The position numbers and the translations under genes are program-made. Below, one piece after another: positions 8,799 to 18,324 of a stretch of 64,000 nt of DNA. The notes under the pieces were generated by a model. The model saw only the letters and a program-made list of their open reading frames with translations. It was not told the DNA's origin and searched no databases. Position 1 is the stretch's first letter, and each line of letters begins with the position of its first letter. This stretch comes from Pseudoduganella violaceinigra DSM 15887 (GTDB lineage: Bacteria; Pseudomonadota; Gammaproteobacteria; Burkholderiales; Burkholderiaceae_D): contig NZ_AUDI01000022.1 of assembly GCF_000425385.1 (NCBI RefSeq), positions 1-64,000 of the forward strand, written 5' to 3'.

Positions 8799-8847
8799 AC
8801 GCTGTATACTGGTGGATTAGATTCCACATTTCACGGTTCCTGCAATC

Positions 8848-9414
8848 ATGACTAAAGAAGTATTCACCGAAGACGATTGGCGCCGCCTGCTGGAGCACCT
8901 GGGCGAAGACCCGAACCGTCCAGGCCTGATCGAGACCCCGCACCGCGTCCACAAAGCCTGGAAGCACTGGGTGTCCGGCTACGGCCAGGATCCGGCGGAA
9001 GTGCTGAAAGCCTTCGAGGATGGCGCCGAGCAGTACAACGAACTGATCGTCGTGAAGAACATCCCGGTGTACAGCCATTGCGAACACCACCTGGCGCCGT
9101 TCTTCGGCAAGGCCACCGTGGGCTATGTCCCAAATGGCAAGATTGTCGGATTGTCCAAGCTGACCCGCCTGGTGGACGTGTTCTCCAAGCGCCTGCAGGT
9201 GCAGGAACGCATGACCATGCAGATCGCCGAAGCGCTGATGACCGTGCTGGAGCCGAAGGCCGTGGGCGTGGTGGTCAAGTGCCGCCACCTGTGCATGGAG
9301 TCGCGCGGCATCCGTACGGCCGGCGAAGAGACCGTCACTTCCGCCATGCTGGGCGAACTGCAGCCCAACCTGGCAATGCGCACCGAATTCCTGGCACTGG
9401 CACGAGAGTCCTGA
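8848..9414 (+). CDS. folE: GTP cyclohydrolase I
   Basis: 188 residues. FolE converts GTP to 7,8-dihydroneopterin triphosphate, the first step of tetrahydrofolate and biopterin synthesis. The CEHH zinc/active-site motif is at residues 78-81 and the second Cys motif CRHLC at 145-149. The protein is shorter at the N-terminus than the E. coli enzyme (222), as is common. The next gene starts 3 bases after its stop, suggesting translational coupling. Confidence 0.95.
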   Translation: MTKEVFTEDDWRRLLEHLGEDPNRPGLIETPHRVHKAWKHWVSGYGQDPAEVLKAFEDGAEQYNELIVVKNIPVYSHCEHHLAPFFGKATVGYVPNGKIVGLSKLTRLVDVFSKRLQVQERMTMQIAEALMTVLEPKAVGVVVKCRHLCMESRGIRTAGEETVTSAMLGELQPNLAMRTEFLALARES

Positions 9415-9417
9415 TCC

Positions 9418-10788
9418 ATGGCTGACGCTATCGAGTGGTTCGAAGGCGGCTTCGACGCCGCACTGGAAGCGGCCCGCGCTGCGGGCCGCCCGCTGTTCCT
9501 GTACTGGGGCGCCGGCTGGTGCCCGCCATGCAACCGCGTCAAATACGAAATCTTCGGCCGCGAAGAATTCCCCGCCAAGCTGCAAAGCATGGTGGCGATC
9601 CAGCTCGATGGCGACAGCCCGAACGCGCAGGCCATGGCCGAGCGCCTGAAGCTGCGCAGCTACCCGACCATGGTGATGTACGGCCCGGACGGCAGCGAAA
9701 TCACGCGCCTGCCGTGCGAACTCGATGGCGAACTGTTTGGCGAAGCCCTGATGGCCGCGCGCTTCGCCGGCCATACCGCCGGCGATTCGATGGCCGCGGC
9801 CTTGGACGGCAAGCGCGCCCTGTCGCCGGCGGAATGGACGCTGCTGTCGAACTATTCGTGGGATACCGACGAAGGCGTGCTGCTGCAAGGCCGCGACCTG
9901 GGCGTGACGCTTGGCACCTTGTCGCAGCTGGCTGCCGCCGCAGTGACCGGCGAAGCGCAAGCCGCCGCGCGCCAGGTGGAAGACGCCGCCGTGCGCCTGC
10001 GCCTGCATGCGCTGGTGGCGCAAGCGGGCCGCATGGCCGATGCCGCCGCGCCTGAATTCCTGTTGAAGGTACTGGCCGACGCACGCCTGGCGCGCGCCAA
10101 TATGGACATCTTCGGCAATAGCGGCCACCAGCTGGTGCGCGCCGCGCCGTCCCGCCATGCCGAACTGGCGACCGCCATGGGCAATGCGGCGCACGTGTGG
10201 GCGGAAGATATGTGGCTGTCGGCGCCGGACCGGTTGACCGCGGTGCGTCTGCAAATGCGCATGGCGCGCATGGGCTATGCGGGCCAGGATCTGCCGCAGC
10301 TGGTGCGCACCCGCGTCGAGCAGGCGCTGGCGATGGTGGACGACAAGTATGGCCGGCATACCCTGGTCAACACCGCGGTGAGCGCGCTGAATGATGCGGG
10401 CTTGCATGCGGAGGCTGAGGCCTTGCTGCAGCGTGAGCTGACCGAATCGCATGCGCCGTACTACTTCAAACTGAGCCTTGCTGCGGCGGCCAAGCGGCGC
10501 GGCGATCTGCCGGGCATGCTGGACTGGTATGAGAAGGCTTGGCGTGCGTCCGTGGGTTCGGCTACCCGGTTACAGTGGGGCGCGACCTACCTGGCGGCGC
10601 TGATTGATACGACGCCCGGGGATAGTGGGCGGATTGAGGCTGCGGCCTCCGCGCTGGCGCTGGATTTTGCGCATGCACAGGACGGGTTCAAGCAGCGCAA
10701 TCTGACGCAGGCGCAGAAGCTGCTGGCCAAGCTGCCGGACGGATTGCCGTTGGCGGCTGCCCTGGGCGCTGGCATTCAAGACAGGTAA
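9418..10788 (+). CDS. Thioredoxin-fold protein with helical C-terminal region
   Basis: 456 residues. The N-terminal ~110 residues form a thioredoxin-like domain with active-site WCPPC (Cys 35, Cys 38) and a downstream SYPTMV cis-proline motif. The remaining ~340 residues are alanine-rich and helical, possibly TPR-like. No signal peptide is seen, so the protein is probably cytoplasmic. It follows folE by 3 bases and is likely in its operon. Such proteins resemble YyaL/thioredoxin-domain or co-chaperone-type thioredoxins; the substrate is unknown. Confidence 0.8.
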   Translation: MADAIEWFEGGFDAALEAARAAGRPLFLYWGAGWCPPCNRVKYEIFGREEFPAKLQSMVAIQLDGDSPNAQAMAERLKLRSYPTMVMYGPDGSEITRLPCELDGELFGEALMAARFAGHTAGDSMAAALDGKRALSPAEWTLLSNYSWDTDEGVLLQGRDLGVTLGTLSQLAAAAVTGEAQAAARQVEDAAVRLRLHALVAQAGRMADAAAPEFLLKVLADARLARANMDIFGNSGHQLVRAAPSRHAELATAMGNAAHVWAEDMWLSAPDRLTAVRLQMRMARMGYAGQDLPQLVRTRVEQALAMVDDKYGRHTLVNTAVSALNDAGLHAEAEALLQRELTESHAPYYFKLSLAAAAKRRGDLPGMLDWYEKAWRASVGSATRLQWGATYLAALIDTTPGDSGRIEAAASALALDFAHAQDGFKQRNLTQAQKLLAKLPDGLPLAAALGAGIQDR

Positions 10789-10791
10789 ATC

Positions 10792-10818
10792 GGTGTCTGA
10801 CCCGCTGGGTCAGACACC
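10792..10818. repeat. Perfect 12-bp palindromic element between convergent genes
   Basis: GGTGTCTGACCC, a GCT loop, then GGGTCAGACACC. It fills the gap between the stop codons of two convergent genes. No T-tract follows. It probably belongs to a dispersed REP-like family and may stop transcription from both sides. Confidence 0.75.
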
Positions 10819-10820
10819 TG

Positions 10821-11741
10821 TTACGCGGCGGCCGCTGGCCCGGTTTTTCCGCCTAGCTGCAACACCTCCGCCAGCCAATCGACAAATACCCGCACCCTGG
10901 GCGACAGGTTGCGGTTGTGCGAATAAATGATGGACACCGGCAGCGGCGCCGGCCGCCACGCAGGCAATACCTGCACCAGTTCCCCGCGCGCCAGCAGCGC
11001 CTCGATGCCCGGCAGCGGAATCTGCGCCAGCCCGATCCCCGCCAGGCAAGCGCCGAGGTAAGCCTCCGAACTCCCCACCGATACCTTGCTGCGCACGGAC
11101 ATCGTCCGCAGCTCTCCATCCACCACATACTCCCAAGGGAGATCGCGCCCGGTCTGGCTGGAGAAATAATTTACCGCCCAGTGCTCGCGCAGATCCTCCA
11201 GCGTGTGCGGCGTCCCGTGCGCCGCAAGATAGGACGGCGCCGCCACATTCACCTGCTCCATGGCGCCCAGCGGCTTGGCCACCAGGGTGGAATCGCGCAG
11301 CACGCCCGCCCGCACGGCGCAGTCGATGCCTTCGCCGACCAGGTCCGCCATGCGGTCGTTGGCGCCGACGCGGATCTTGATATCCGGGTAGCGCTGGAAA
11401 AAGTCCGGCAGCGCGGGAATCACGCTCAAACGCGCAATGCGTTCCGGCAGGTCGACCCGGATGGTGCCGGACGGCTTGCGCCCGCTGGAAAGGAACAGGG
11501 CGTTGATATCCTCCAGTTCATTGAGCAGGGCGCGGCAGCGTTCCACATACAGCTGGCCTTCGACGGTCAGGCTGACCTTGCGCGTGGTGCGCTGGAGCAG
11601 GCGTACGCCCAGCTGCTGCTCGATGGCCTGGACGGCATTGGTGACGGTGGGGCGGGGCAGGTCCAGTTGTTCGGCGGCCTGGGTGAAGCTCCTGCTGTCG
11701 GCCACCGCCAGGAAGACCTGCATCGATTTCAGCTGGTCCAT
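10821..11741 (-). CDS. LysR-family transcriptional regulator
   Basis: 306 residues. The N-terminal winged helix-turn-helix is clear (FLAVADSRSFTQAAEQLDLPRPTVTNAVQAIE), followed by the LysR effector-binding domain of the CrgA/DsdC-like subgroup. It is divergent from an aldo/keto reductase gene with a 102-bp shared upstream region containing a TTAT-N11-ATAA motif. It most likely regulates that gene and itself. The inducer is unknown. Confidence 0.9.
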   Translation of the reverse strand: MDQLKSMQVFLAVADSRSFTQAAEQLDLPRPTVTNAVQAIEQQLGVRLLQRTTRKVSLTVEGQLYVERCRALLNELEDINALFLSSGRKPSGTIRVDLPERIARLSVIPALPDFFQRYPDIKIRVGANDRMADLVGEGIDCAVRAGVLRDSTLVAKPLGAMEQVNVAAPSYLAAHGTPHTLEDLREHWAVNYFSSQTGRDLPWEYVVDGELRTMSVRSKVSVGSSEAYLGACLAGIGLAQIPLPGIEALLARGELVQVLPAWRPAPLPVSIIYSHNRNLSPRVRVFVDWLAEVLQLGGKTGPAAAA

Positions 11742-11781
11742 TGTTATTGAATGCCGAATAAAGATGTAGTAAATGGCGTAT

Positions 11782-11800
11782 TTATTGTTGAATTCGATAA
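11782..11800. promoter_or_regulatory. Candidate LysR-binding site (TTAT-N11-ATAA)
   Basis: TTAT at 11782-11785 and ATAA at 11797-11800 match the T-N11-A LysR box. The core TTGAATTCGA is itself palindromic. The site sits between the divergent lysR and aldo/keto reductase starts, as expected for a shared operator. Confidence 0.5.
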
Positions 11801-11843
11801 TAGCACAATGGTCTCCATCGAACCCCCTCCTGGAGAACTGAAG

Positions 11844-12845
11844 ATGGAAACCCGCAAACTTGGCAGCACCGGCCCGCAAACCTCCCCGATCGGCCTCGGT
11901 CTGATGGGCATGTCCGACCTGTATGGCCCGGCCGACCGTGCCGAAAGCATCGCCACCATCCATGCCGCACTGGATGCCGGCGTCACCCTGCTCGACACGG
12001 GCGATTTTTACGGCATGGGCCACAATGAAATGCTGCTGGGCGAAGCGCTGCGCGGCCGCGACCGCAGCCAGGTGCAGATCAGCGTGAAGTTCGGCGCCCT
12101 GCGCGATCCGGACGGCGGCTTTATCGGCTACGATTCGCGTCCGCAGGCGGTGGCCAATTTCGCCGCCTATTCGCTGCGCCGCCTGGGCACCGAATACATC
12201 GACATCTACCGCCCGGCGCGCCTCGACCCGCTTACCCCGATCGAAGACACCGTGGGCGCCATCGCGGCGCTGGTGCGCAAGGGCCATGTACGCCATATCG
12301 GCCTGTCGGAAGTCAATGCCGATACGCTGCGCCGCGCCCATGCCGTGCACCCGGTCACGGACGTGCAGATCGAGTATTCGATGATCTCGCGCGGCATCGA
12401 GAATGGCTTGCTGCAGGCGGCGCGCGAGCTGGGCGTCGGCATTACGGCCTACGGCGTGCTGTCGCGCGGTTTGATCAGCGGCCACTGGACGGCGCAGCGC
12501 GAAGGCGAGCACGATTTCCGCGGCCAGTACAGCCCGCGTTTCCAGGGCGAGAACCTGAAACACAATTTGGAACTGGTGGAGCGCATGCGGGCCGTGGCGC
12601 AGGCCAGGGGCATCAGCATGGCGCAGCTGGCGATTGCCTGGGTGATGGCGCAGGGCGTGGATATCGTGCCGCTGGTGGGCGCCCGTAGCCGCCCGCGCTT
12701 GCAGGAAGCCCTGGGCGCGCTCGACGCGCTGCTGCTGCAGTCCGACCTGGAAGCGCTGGAACTGATCGCGCCCCAGGGCGCCGCTGCGGGCGGTCGCTAC
12801 AACGACTACCAGCTGTCGCACCTCGATAGCGAGAGGGCCGCCTGA
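11844..12845 (+). CDS. Aldo/keto reductase
   Basis: 333 residues starting at METRKLG; a GGAG site lies 8 bases upstream. A longer frame opens at 11751 but lacks a ribosome binding site and would overlap the regulatory region. The family reduces carbonyls with NADPH in a TIM barrel. Asp and Tyr are seen in LDTGDFYG and the catalytic Lys in VKFG. The usual catalytic His, in YxQHRxDP of this subfamily, is replaced: the segment reads IYRPARLDP. This may mark a subgroup with altered chemistry. Probably controlled by the adjacent LysR regulator. Confidence 0.85.
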   Translation: METRKLGSTGPQTSPIGLGLMGMSDLYGPADRAESIATIHAALDAGVTLLDTGDFYGMGHNEMLLGEALRGRDRSQVQISVKFGALRDPDGGFIGYDSRPQAVANFAAYSLRRLGTEYIDIYRPARLDPLTPIEDTVGAIAALVRKGHVRHIGLSEVNADTLRRAHAVHPVTDVQIEYSMISRGIENGLLQAARELGVGITAYGVLSRGLISGHWTAQREGEHDFRGQYSPRFQGENLKHNLELVERMRAVAQARGISMAQLAIAWVMAQGVDIVPLVGARSRPRLQEALGALDALLLQSDLEALELIAPQGAAAGGRYNDYQLSHLDSERAA

Positions 12846-12853
12846 GTGCAGGC

Positions 12854-13294
12854 CTATTTGCCGGCTGGCGCGGCGCCGCTTGCCGGTGCCGCGTCGGCGT
12901 CGAAGCGCATCCGCGTCTTTTTCCCCTCCACCACATAGGTCCCCAGCTTGCTGCCGGTGGCGGTGGTGGTGCCGCCTTCGGCGACCAGGGTGCAACCCTG
13001 GGTCTCGATCTGCCAGACGTATTTTCCGGCGCGCAGGCTCCAGATATTCTCGCCGCTGGCGAACAACTCGAATTCCAGGTCTTCCAGCGGCATTTCGCCG
13101 AGTGGAATCGCGCGCTGGCATTCCGGCAGGCGCGCGGCCATCAGGGTGTACTGCGCGTCTTCCTTCCAGAAATACGCCTGCTGCCGCCGCACAGTCAGCG
13201 TATGGTCGCGCGTTCCATCGGCATAGAAGGTTGCGGAATCATTAACGCAACCGGCCAGCAGGAGCAACGGCACTACGGTCAGGATCTTGCGCAT
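12854..13294 (-). CDS. Small hypothetical lipoprotein
   Basis: 146 residues with a lipoprotein signal (lipobox LAGC, Cys 16). The mature part is a small globular domain with two further Cys (PECQRA, TQGCTL) and an Ala/Pro-rich tail. It is convergent with the aldo/keto reductase, 8 bases away, and divergent from the hybrid kinase gene. It could be an envelope-sensing partner of that kinase, but nothing in the sequence shows this. Not recognised. Confidence 0.7.
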   Translation of the reverse strand: MRKILTVVPLLLLAGCVNDSATFYADGTRDHTLTVRRQQAYFWKEDAQYTLMAARLPECQRAIPLGEMPLEDLEFELFASGENIWSLRAGKYVWQIETQGCTLVAEGGTTTATGSKLGTYVVEGKKTRMRFDADAAPASGAAPAGK

Positions 13295-13400
13295 GTGCGA
13301 TAGGCGGTGATGGGTTTGCAGGCAATTATAGCCCCCGCGCACGATTGCCGCGCAAGCTCCGCCGTAGGGGTACACTGGAACTCCCGATGACTGTTCGACC

Positions 13401-16400
13401 ATGACCATGCTGCGTAGTGCGACCGTCGATGACCAGGGATTCCGCCGTATCCTGCACCGCAACGTGCGGGTGCCGCTGCTTGGCGGCATCGCCGCCGCCG
13501 GTATTTTCGTCGTGCTCTTCGCCTACCTGATGAGCGCCTGGAGCGCGGTCGAATCCACCGAGCGCGCCATCGGCAAGGCGCAGGAATTGCGCAAGCTGGC
13601 AGTCGACATGGAAACCGGCATGCGCGGCTTCCTGCTCACCGGCGACGACGCCTTCCTCACGCCCTTTGTCGCGGCGCGTCCGCGCTTCGATACCTCCGCC
13701 GAACTATTGTCCGAGATTGTGGTGGACGACATGACCCAGGTCGAACGCCTGCGCCATATCCGCAGCCAGCACAAGGTATGGCTGAACGCCGCCGACCAGA
13801 TGATCGAGGCGCGCCGCAAGCAGGGCGATTACCTGGCCATGGTCAAAGCGGGCGTCGGCAAGGTGCCGTCCGACGAATTGCGCGAACAGTTCCGCGATTT
13901 CATCTTGCACGAGGAGCGCCAGCGCGCCACCCGCAATGAAACCCTGCGCTTGGTGGGCTTCTGGACGGTGGCGATCTTCCTCGCCGTCAGCCTCTCCGTC
14001 AGCGGCCTGCTGGCCTGGCTCGGGCGGCGCGACCTGCTGCAATTATCCAACGTCTACCGCGACGCGCTGCAGGAGCAGCACACGCACGCCTACCAGCTGC
14101 AGCACCAGGCCTGGCTGCGCGAAGGGCAACTCCAGCTGGCGGAGCAGGGCATCGGGCAGATGGCGCTGCCGCTGCTGTCATCCACGCTGCTGCAATTCAT
14201 GGCGCGCTACCTGGACGTGGCGGTGGCCTCCTTCTACGTGGTGCGCGCCGACGCTTCGCTGGAGCGCACGGCGACCTACGGCTTCAGCAGCGAAGACGAA
14301 GCGAAAGGGCGCGAACTGCTGCCGGGCGAAGGCCTGGTGGGGCAGGCGGCGCGTACCCGGCGCGTCATGCACCTGGCGCAGCTGCCGCCTGGCTATATCA
14401 AGGTGGCGTCGTCGCTGGGCGAGGGCATGCCGCAGCAGCTGGTGCTGCTTCCGGTGCATGGGGACCGCGGCATCAATGGCGTGGTGGAGCTGGGCTTCCT
14501 GCGCGAGGCGGGACGGCGCGAGCTGGACTTCCTTGAGCTGGTGGCGGGCAATATCGGCACCGCGATCGAGGCGACCATTGCGCGCCAGCGCTTGTCCGAA
14601 GCGCTATCCGAAACGCAGTCGCTGAATGAGGAATTGCAGGTGCAGCAGGAAGAGCTGCGCACCGCGAACGAAGAACTGGAAGAGCAATCGCGCGTGCTGG
14701 AGCGCTCGCAGGTCAGCCTTGAAACGCAAAAGCTGGAGCTGGAGCAAAGCAACGAGAAGCTGGCGGCGCAAACGGCCATGCTGGACCAGCGCAATACGGC
14801 GCTGGCCTCGGCCCGCATGGAAGTGGAAGCGCGGGCGCGCGACCTGGAAAAAGCCAGCGCCTACAAGTCGCAATTCCTGGCCAATATGTCGCACGAGCTG
14901 CGCACGCCGCTGAACAGCACCCTGATCCTGGCCAAGCTGTTGGCCGACAACGCGCAGGGCAACTTGAATGAAGAGCAGGTGCGCTTCGCACAAACGATTT
15001 ACACGGCCGGCAACGACCTGCTGGCGCTGATCAACGACATCCTCGACATCTCCAAGGTGGAAGCGGGCAAGCTGGAACTGGCGCCGGAGGACGTGCCGCT
15101 GAAAGCAGTCATCGGCGCCCTGGAAGCGATCTTTGCGCCGCTGGCGCTGGAAAAGCAGCTGGCGTTCCTGGTCGACTTGTTGCCAGGTTTGCCGGAAAAA
15201 ATTTATACCGACCGGCAGCGGCTGGAGCAGATCCTCAAGAACCTGTTGTCGAACGCGATCAAGTTTACCGACCGCGGCAAGGTCATCCTGCGGGTGTCGC
15301 CCGGCGCGGCCGGCCTGCTGCGCTTCGCCGTGATCGACACCGGCGTCGGCGTGCGGCAGGAGCAGCAGGACGCCATCTTCGACGCCTTCCAACAGGGCGA
15401 CGGCACGGCCAGCCGGCGCTTTGGCGGCACGGGTCTGGGCCTGTCGATCTCGCGCGACCTGGCGCGCCTGCTGGGCGGCGAAGTGGAAATGTCCAGCGTC
15501 GAAGGGCAGGGCAGCACCTTCACGCTGATGCTGCCGACGCAATGGGCTGTCGCAGCGCCGGCAGATGTGCCGGTGCTGCTCACACTGCCGCCGCCCGCCG
15601 CCGCGCCGGCGCCGCCCGTCCCGCCTCCTGCCGGCCCGCCGGCGGCGGAAAGCGGCCCGCCGGCCCGCCCCTTCAGCGATGATCGCGAAATCCCGCCGCC
15701 GCCGGAGCGCGTGGTGCTGATCATCGAGGACGACTACGCCTTCGCACGCATCCTGTTCGACCTGGCGCACGAATCGAACTACCGGGCGCTGGCCGCCTTC
15801 ACTGCCGAAGAAGGCCTGCAGCTGGCGGAACAGCACCAGCCGCAGGCCGTGCTGCTCGATATCCGCCTGCCCGACCGCTCCGGCCTGTCGGTGCTGCAGA
15901 TGCTCAAGGACAACCCGCAGACCCGCCACATTCCCGTGCACGTGATCAGCGCATCCGACAACGGCGAAGCGGCGCTGCACATGGGCGCCATCGGCTACGC
16001 CCGGAAGCCGGCCGCGCGCGCAGACCTGCTGGCTGTCTTCGACCGGCTGGAACGCCGCTTTACGCAAAAGATCAAGCATATCCTGCTGGTGGAAGACGAC
16101 GCCCTGCAGCGTGAAAGCATGGTCAAGCTGATCGAAGACGAGGACATTGCCATCTCCCCCGTGGCCAGCGGCGCGGAAGCGCTGGAACAGCTGCGCAGCA
16201 CCATCTTCGACTGCATGATCATGGACCTGAAGCTGCCCGATATGCAGGGCAGCGAGCTGCTGCAGCGCATGTCCCAGCAGGAGATCGCCAGCTTCCCGCC
16301 GGTGATCGTCTATACTGGACGCAGCATGACGCGCGCCGAAGAAGCCGAGCTGTCGAAATATTCGCGCTCCATCATCATCAAGGGCGCGCGCTCGCCGGAG

Positions 16401-16889
16401 CGCCTGCTGGACGAAGTGACCCTGTTCCTGCACAAGGTTGAATCCCAGCTCTCCAGCGAGCGGCAAACCATGCTGAAAGCCGTACGCAGCCGCGACCGCG
16501 TATTCGAAGGCCGCCGTATCCTGCTGGTGGACGACGACGTGCGCAACATCTTCGCCCTGACCAGCGCCATCGAGCAGAAAGGCGCCATGGTGGAAATCGC
16601 CCGTAACGGACAGGAAGCGCTGGACAAGCTCGACGCCGTGCCCGACATCGACCTGGTGCTGATGGACATCATGATGCCCGGCATGGACGGCCTGGAAGCG
16701 ACGCGCCGCCTGCGCGGCGACCCCCGCTTCCTCCGCCTGCCCGTCATCGCCATCACCGCCAAGGCAATGAAGGACGACCAGGAGCAATGCCTGGCGGCCG
16801 GCGCCAACGACTACCTGGCCAAGCCGATTGACCTGTCCCGCTTGTACTCATTGCTGCGGGTGTGGATGCCAGCCATGGACACCGTGTGA
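13401..16889 (+). CDS. Hybrid histidine kinase: CHASE3-GAF-HisKA-HATPase-three receivers
   Basis: 1162 residues. In order: membrane helix ~30-50; periplasmic CHASE3-like domain ~50-180; second helix ~187-208; GAF domain ~250-390; long coiled coil ~395-490; HisKA with SHELRTP (phosphoacceptor His 498); HATPase ~605-715 with the DTGVG and GGTGLGLS boxes; Pro/Ala linker; then three receiver domains with candidate phosphoacceptor Asp 820, 942 and 1089. It is the first gene of a four-gene coupled operon (kinase, cheR, cheB, response regulator-kinase). The stop overlaps the cheR start as TGATG. The layout suggests a multistep phosphorelay tied to methylation-type adaptation, but no chemoreceptor gene is in the window. 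Confidence 0.92.
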   Translation: MTMLRSATVDDQGFRRILHRNVRVPLLGGIAAAGIFVVLFAYLMSAWSAVESTERAIGKAQELRKLAVDMETGMRGFLLTGDDAFLTPFVAARPRFDTSAELLSEIVVDDMTQVERLRHIRSQHKVWLNAADQMIEARRKQGDYLAMVKAGVGKVPSDELREQFRDFILHEERQRATRNETLRLVGFWTVAIFLAVSLSVSGLLAWLGRRDLLQLSNVYRDALQEQHTHAYQLQHQAWLREGQLQLAEQGIGQMALPLLSSTLLQFMARYLDVAVASFYVVRADASLERTATYGFSSEDEAKGRELLPGEGLVGQAARTRRVMHLAQLPPGYIKVASSLGEGMPQQLVLLPVHGDRGINGVVELGFLREAGRRELDFLELVAGNIGTAIEATIARQRLSEALSETQSLNEELQVQQEELRTANEELEEQSRVLERSQVSLETQKLELEQSNEKLAAQTAMLDQRNTALASARMEVEARARDLEKASAYKSQFLANMSHELRTPLNSTLILAKLLADNAQGNLNEEQVRFAQTIYTAGNDLLALINDILDISKVEAGKLELAPEDVPLKAVIGALEAIFAPLALEKQLAFLVDLLPGLPEKIYTDRQRLEQILKNLLSNAIKFTDRGKVILRVSPGAAGLLRFAVIDTGVGVRQEQQDAIFDAFQQGDGTASRRFGGTGLGLSISRDLARLLGGEVEMSSVEGQGSTFTLMLPTQWAVAAPADVPVLLTLPPPAAAPAPPVPPPAGPPAAESGPPARPFSDDREIPPPPERVVLIIEDDYAFARILFDLAHESNYRALAAFTAEEGLQLAEQHQPQAVLLDIRLPDRSGLSVLQMLKDNPQTRHIPVHVISASDNGEAALHMGAIGYARKPAARADLLAVFDRLERRFTQKIKHILLVEDDALQRESMVKLIEDEDIAISPVASGAEALEQLRSTIFDCMIMDLKLPDMQGSELLQRMSQQEIASFPPVIVYTGRSMTRAEEAELSKYSRSIIIKGARSPERLLDEVTLFLHKVESQLSSERQTMLKAVRSRDRVFEGRRILLVDDDVRNIFALTSAIEQKGAMVEIARNGQEALDKLDAVPDIDLVLMDIMMPGMDGLEATRRLRGDPRFLRLPVIAITAKAMKDDQEQCLAAGANDYLAKPIDLSRLYSLLRVWMPAMDTV

Positions 16890-17719
16890 TGCACGACGGC
16901 GCCGCAATCAGCAGCATCGAAATCGAGCTGCGCATGCTGATGGAAGCCATCTTCCTGAAGTACAGCTACGACTTCCGCGACTATACCGGCGCCTCGCAAA
17001 AGCGCCGCGTGCTGCATGCGATGAGCGAAATGGGCTGCACCACGGTATCGCAGCTGCAGTCGCGCGTCCTGCACGAAGCGGCGGCCTTCAGCCAGCTGCT
17101 GCAATACCTCACCATCCCCGTCACGGAAATGTTCCGCGACCCGAGCTACTACACCGCGCTGCGCGAGCATGTCATGCCGGTGCTGGGAACCTACCCTTCG
17201 CTGAAGATCTGGGTGGCCGGCTGCAGCACCGGGGAAGAAGTGTACTCGCTGGCCATCTTGCTGAAGGAGGAAGGGCTGCTGGAACGGAGCATCATCTACG
17301 CCACCGACATCAACCCGCAATCGCTGGAGAAGGCCAAGAAAGGCGTCTTCCCGCTGGAGAGTATGCGCACCTACACCGCCAACTACCAAGCGGCCGGCGG
17401 CAAGCGCGCCTTCTCCGACTACTACACGGCCGCCTACAACGCCGCCCTGTTCGACCGCTCGCTATGCGAAAACGTCACCTTCGCCGACCACAGCCTGGCT
17501 ACCGATTCGGTGTTCGCCGAGACCCAGTTCATCAGCTGCCGTAATGTGCTGATCTACTTCAACCGGCGGCTGCAGGAAAGGGCGCTCGGCCTGTTCCATG
17601 AATCGCTATGCCACCGCGGCTTTCTAGGCCTGGGCACCAAGGAAAGCATCGACTTCTCCGCCTACGGTCCGAAGTTCGAAGTGCTCGCCAAGCGCGACCG
17701 CCTGTTCAGGAAAAAATAA
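16889..17719 (+). CDS. CheR-type protein-glutamate methyltransferase
   Basis: 276 residues starting at the ATG overlapping the kinase stop; an upstream in-frame ATG at 16862 is less likely. The N-terminal helical CheR domain is followed by the SAM-binding domain with VAGCSTGEE and then ISCRNVLIYF. CheR methylates glutamates of chemoreceptors using S-adenosylmethionine. No C-terminal TPR domain is present. Its stop overlaps the next start (TAATG), so the operon is translationally coupled. The substrate is not encoded nearby. Confidence 0.9.
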   Translation: MHDGAAISSIEIELRMLMEAIFLKYSYDFRDYTGASQKRRVLHAMSEMGCTTVSQLQSRVLHEAAAFSQLLQYLTIPVTEMFRDPSYYTALREHVMPVLGTYPSLKIWVAGCSTGEEVYSLAILLKEEGLLERSIIYATDINPQSLEKAKKGVFPLESMRTYTANYQAAGGKRAFSDYYTAAYNAALFDRSLCENVTFADHSLATDSVFAETQFISCRNVLIYFNRRLQERALGLFHESLCHRGFLGLGTKESIDFSAYGPKFEVLAKRDRLFRKK

Positions 17720-18324
17720 TGCCGACCGACCCCACACTGGAAATGGCGGCGCGCGGCCGCACCATCGACGCCGTGGTGATCGGCGCCTCGGCCGGCGGCG
17801 TGAATGCGCTGATGCAAATGCTGCCCGCCCTGCCGCGCGGCTACCGGATACCGATAGTCGTCGTGCTGCATGTGAAAAGCGGTCGCCACAACCAGCTGGT
17901 GGAGGTATTCCAGCAAAGGGTCGTGCTACCGGTGCGCGAAGCGGGCGACAAGGACGATGTTATTCCGGGTACCCTGTACTTTGCACCAGCCGGTTACCAC
18001 CTGCTGATCGAGAATGAGCGCAGTTTCTCGCTGAGCTGCGACGCACCGCTGCACTTCGCCCGTCCCGCCATCGACGTAACGATGGAGACGGCGGCCGACG
18101 TGTATGGCGCAAACCTGCTGGGCATCCTGCTGACGGGCGCCAATGACGACGGCGCGGCCGGCATGGCCGCCATCGGTAAGGCCGGCGGCATGACAGCGGT
18201 GCAGGACCCGGAAGAAGCCAATGTCGACGTGATGCCGCTGGCGGCGATCCGCCTGCGCGCGCCCGACCTGGTGCTACCGCTGGAAAAGATCAAGCAACTA
18301 TTGCTGATGTTGGAGACGCACTGA
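17719..18324 (+). CDS. CheB-type methylesterase lacking a receiver domain
   Basis: 201 residues, only the catalytic CheB domain. The triad is visible: Ser 24 in IGASAGG, His 51 in VLH, and Asp 143 or 144 in GANDDGA. The usual N-terminal receiver domain is absent, so phosphorylation control would have to come from a partner protein such as the receiver domains on either side in the operon. The start overlaps the cheR stop and the end overlaps the next start. Confidence 0.9.
   Translation: MPTDPTLEMAARGRTIDAVVIGASAGGVNALMQMLPALPRGYRIPIVVVLHVKSGRHNQLVEVFQQRVVLPVREAGDKDDVIPGTLYFAPAGYHLLIENERSFSLSCDAPLHFARPAIDVTMETAADVYGANLLGILLTGANDDGAAGMAAIGKAGGMTAVQDPEEANVDVMPLAAIRLRAPDLVLPLEKIKQLLLMLETH

Noticed and set aside
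7161..10452. Long minus-strand frames over the unknown zinc-ribbon gene, nudC, folE and the thioredoxin gene
   Set aside because: They are antisense to genes with clear family motifs and have His/Gln/Arg-rich composition typical of GC-rich shadows.
10792..10818. Ordinary rho-independent terminator
   Set aside because: The stem is perfect but has a 3-base loop and no T-run on either strand; it fits a REP-like element better.
14604..16787. A 727-residue minus-strand frame
   Set aside because: Antisense to the hybrid kinase, whose domains are unmistakable; the composition is not protein-like.
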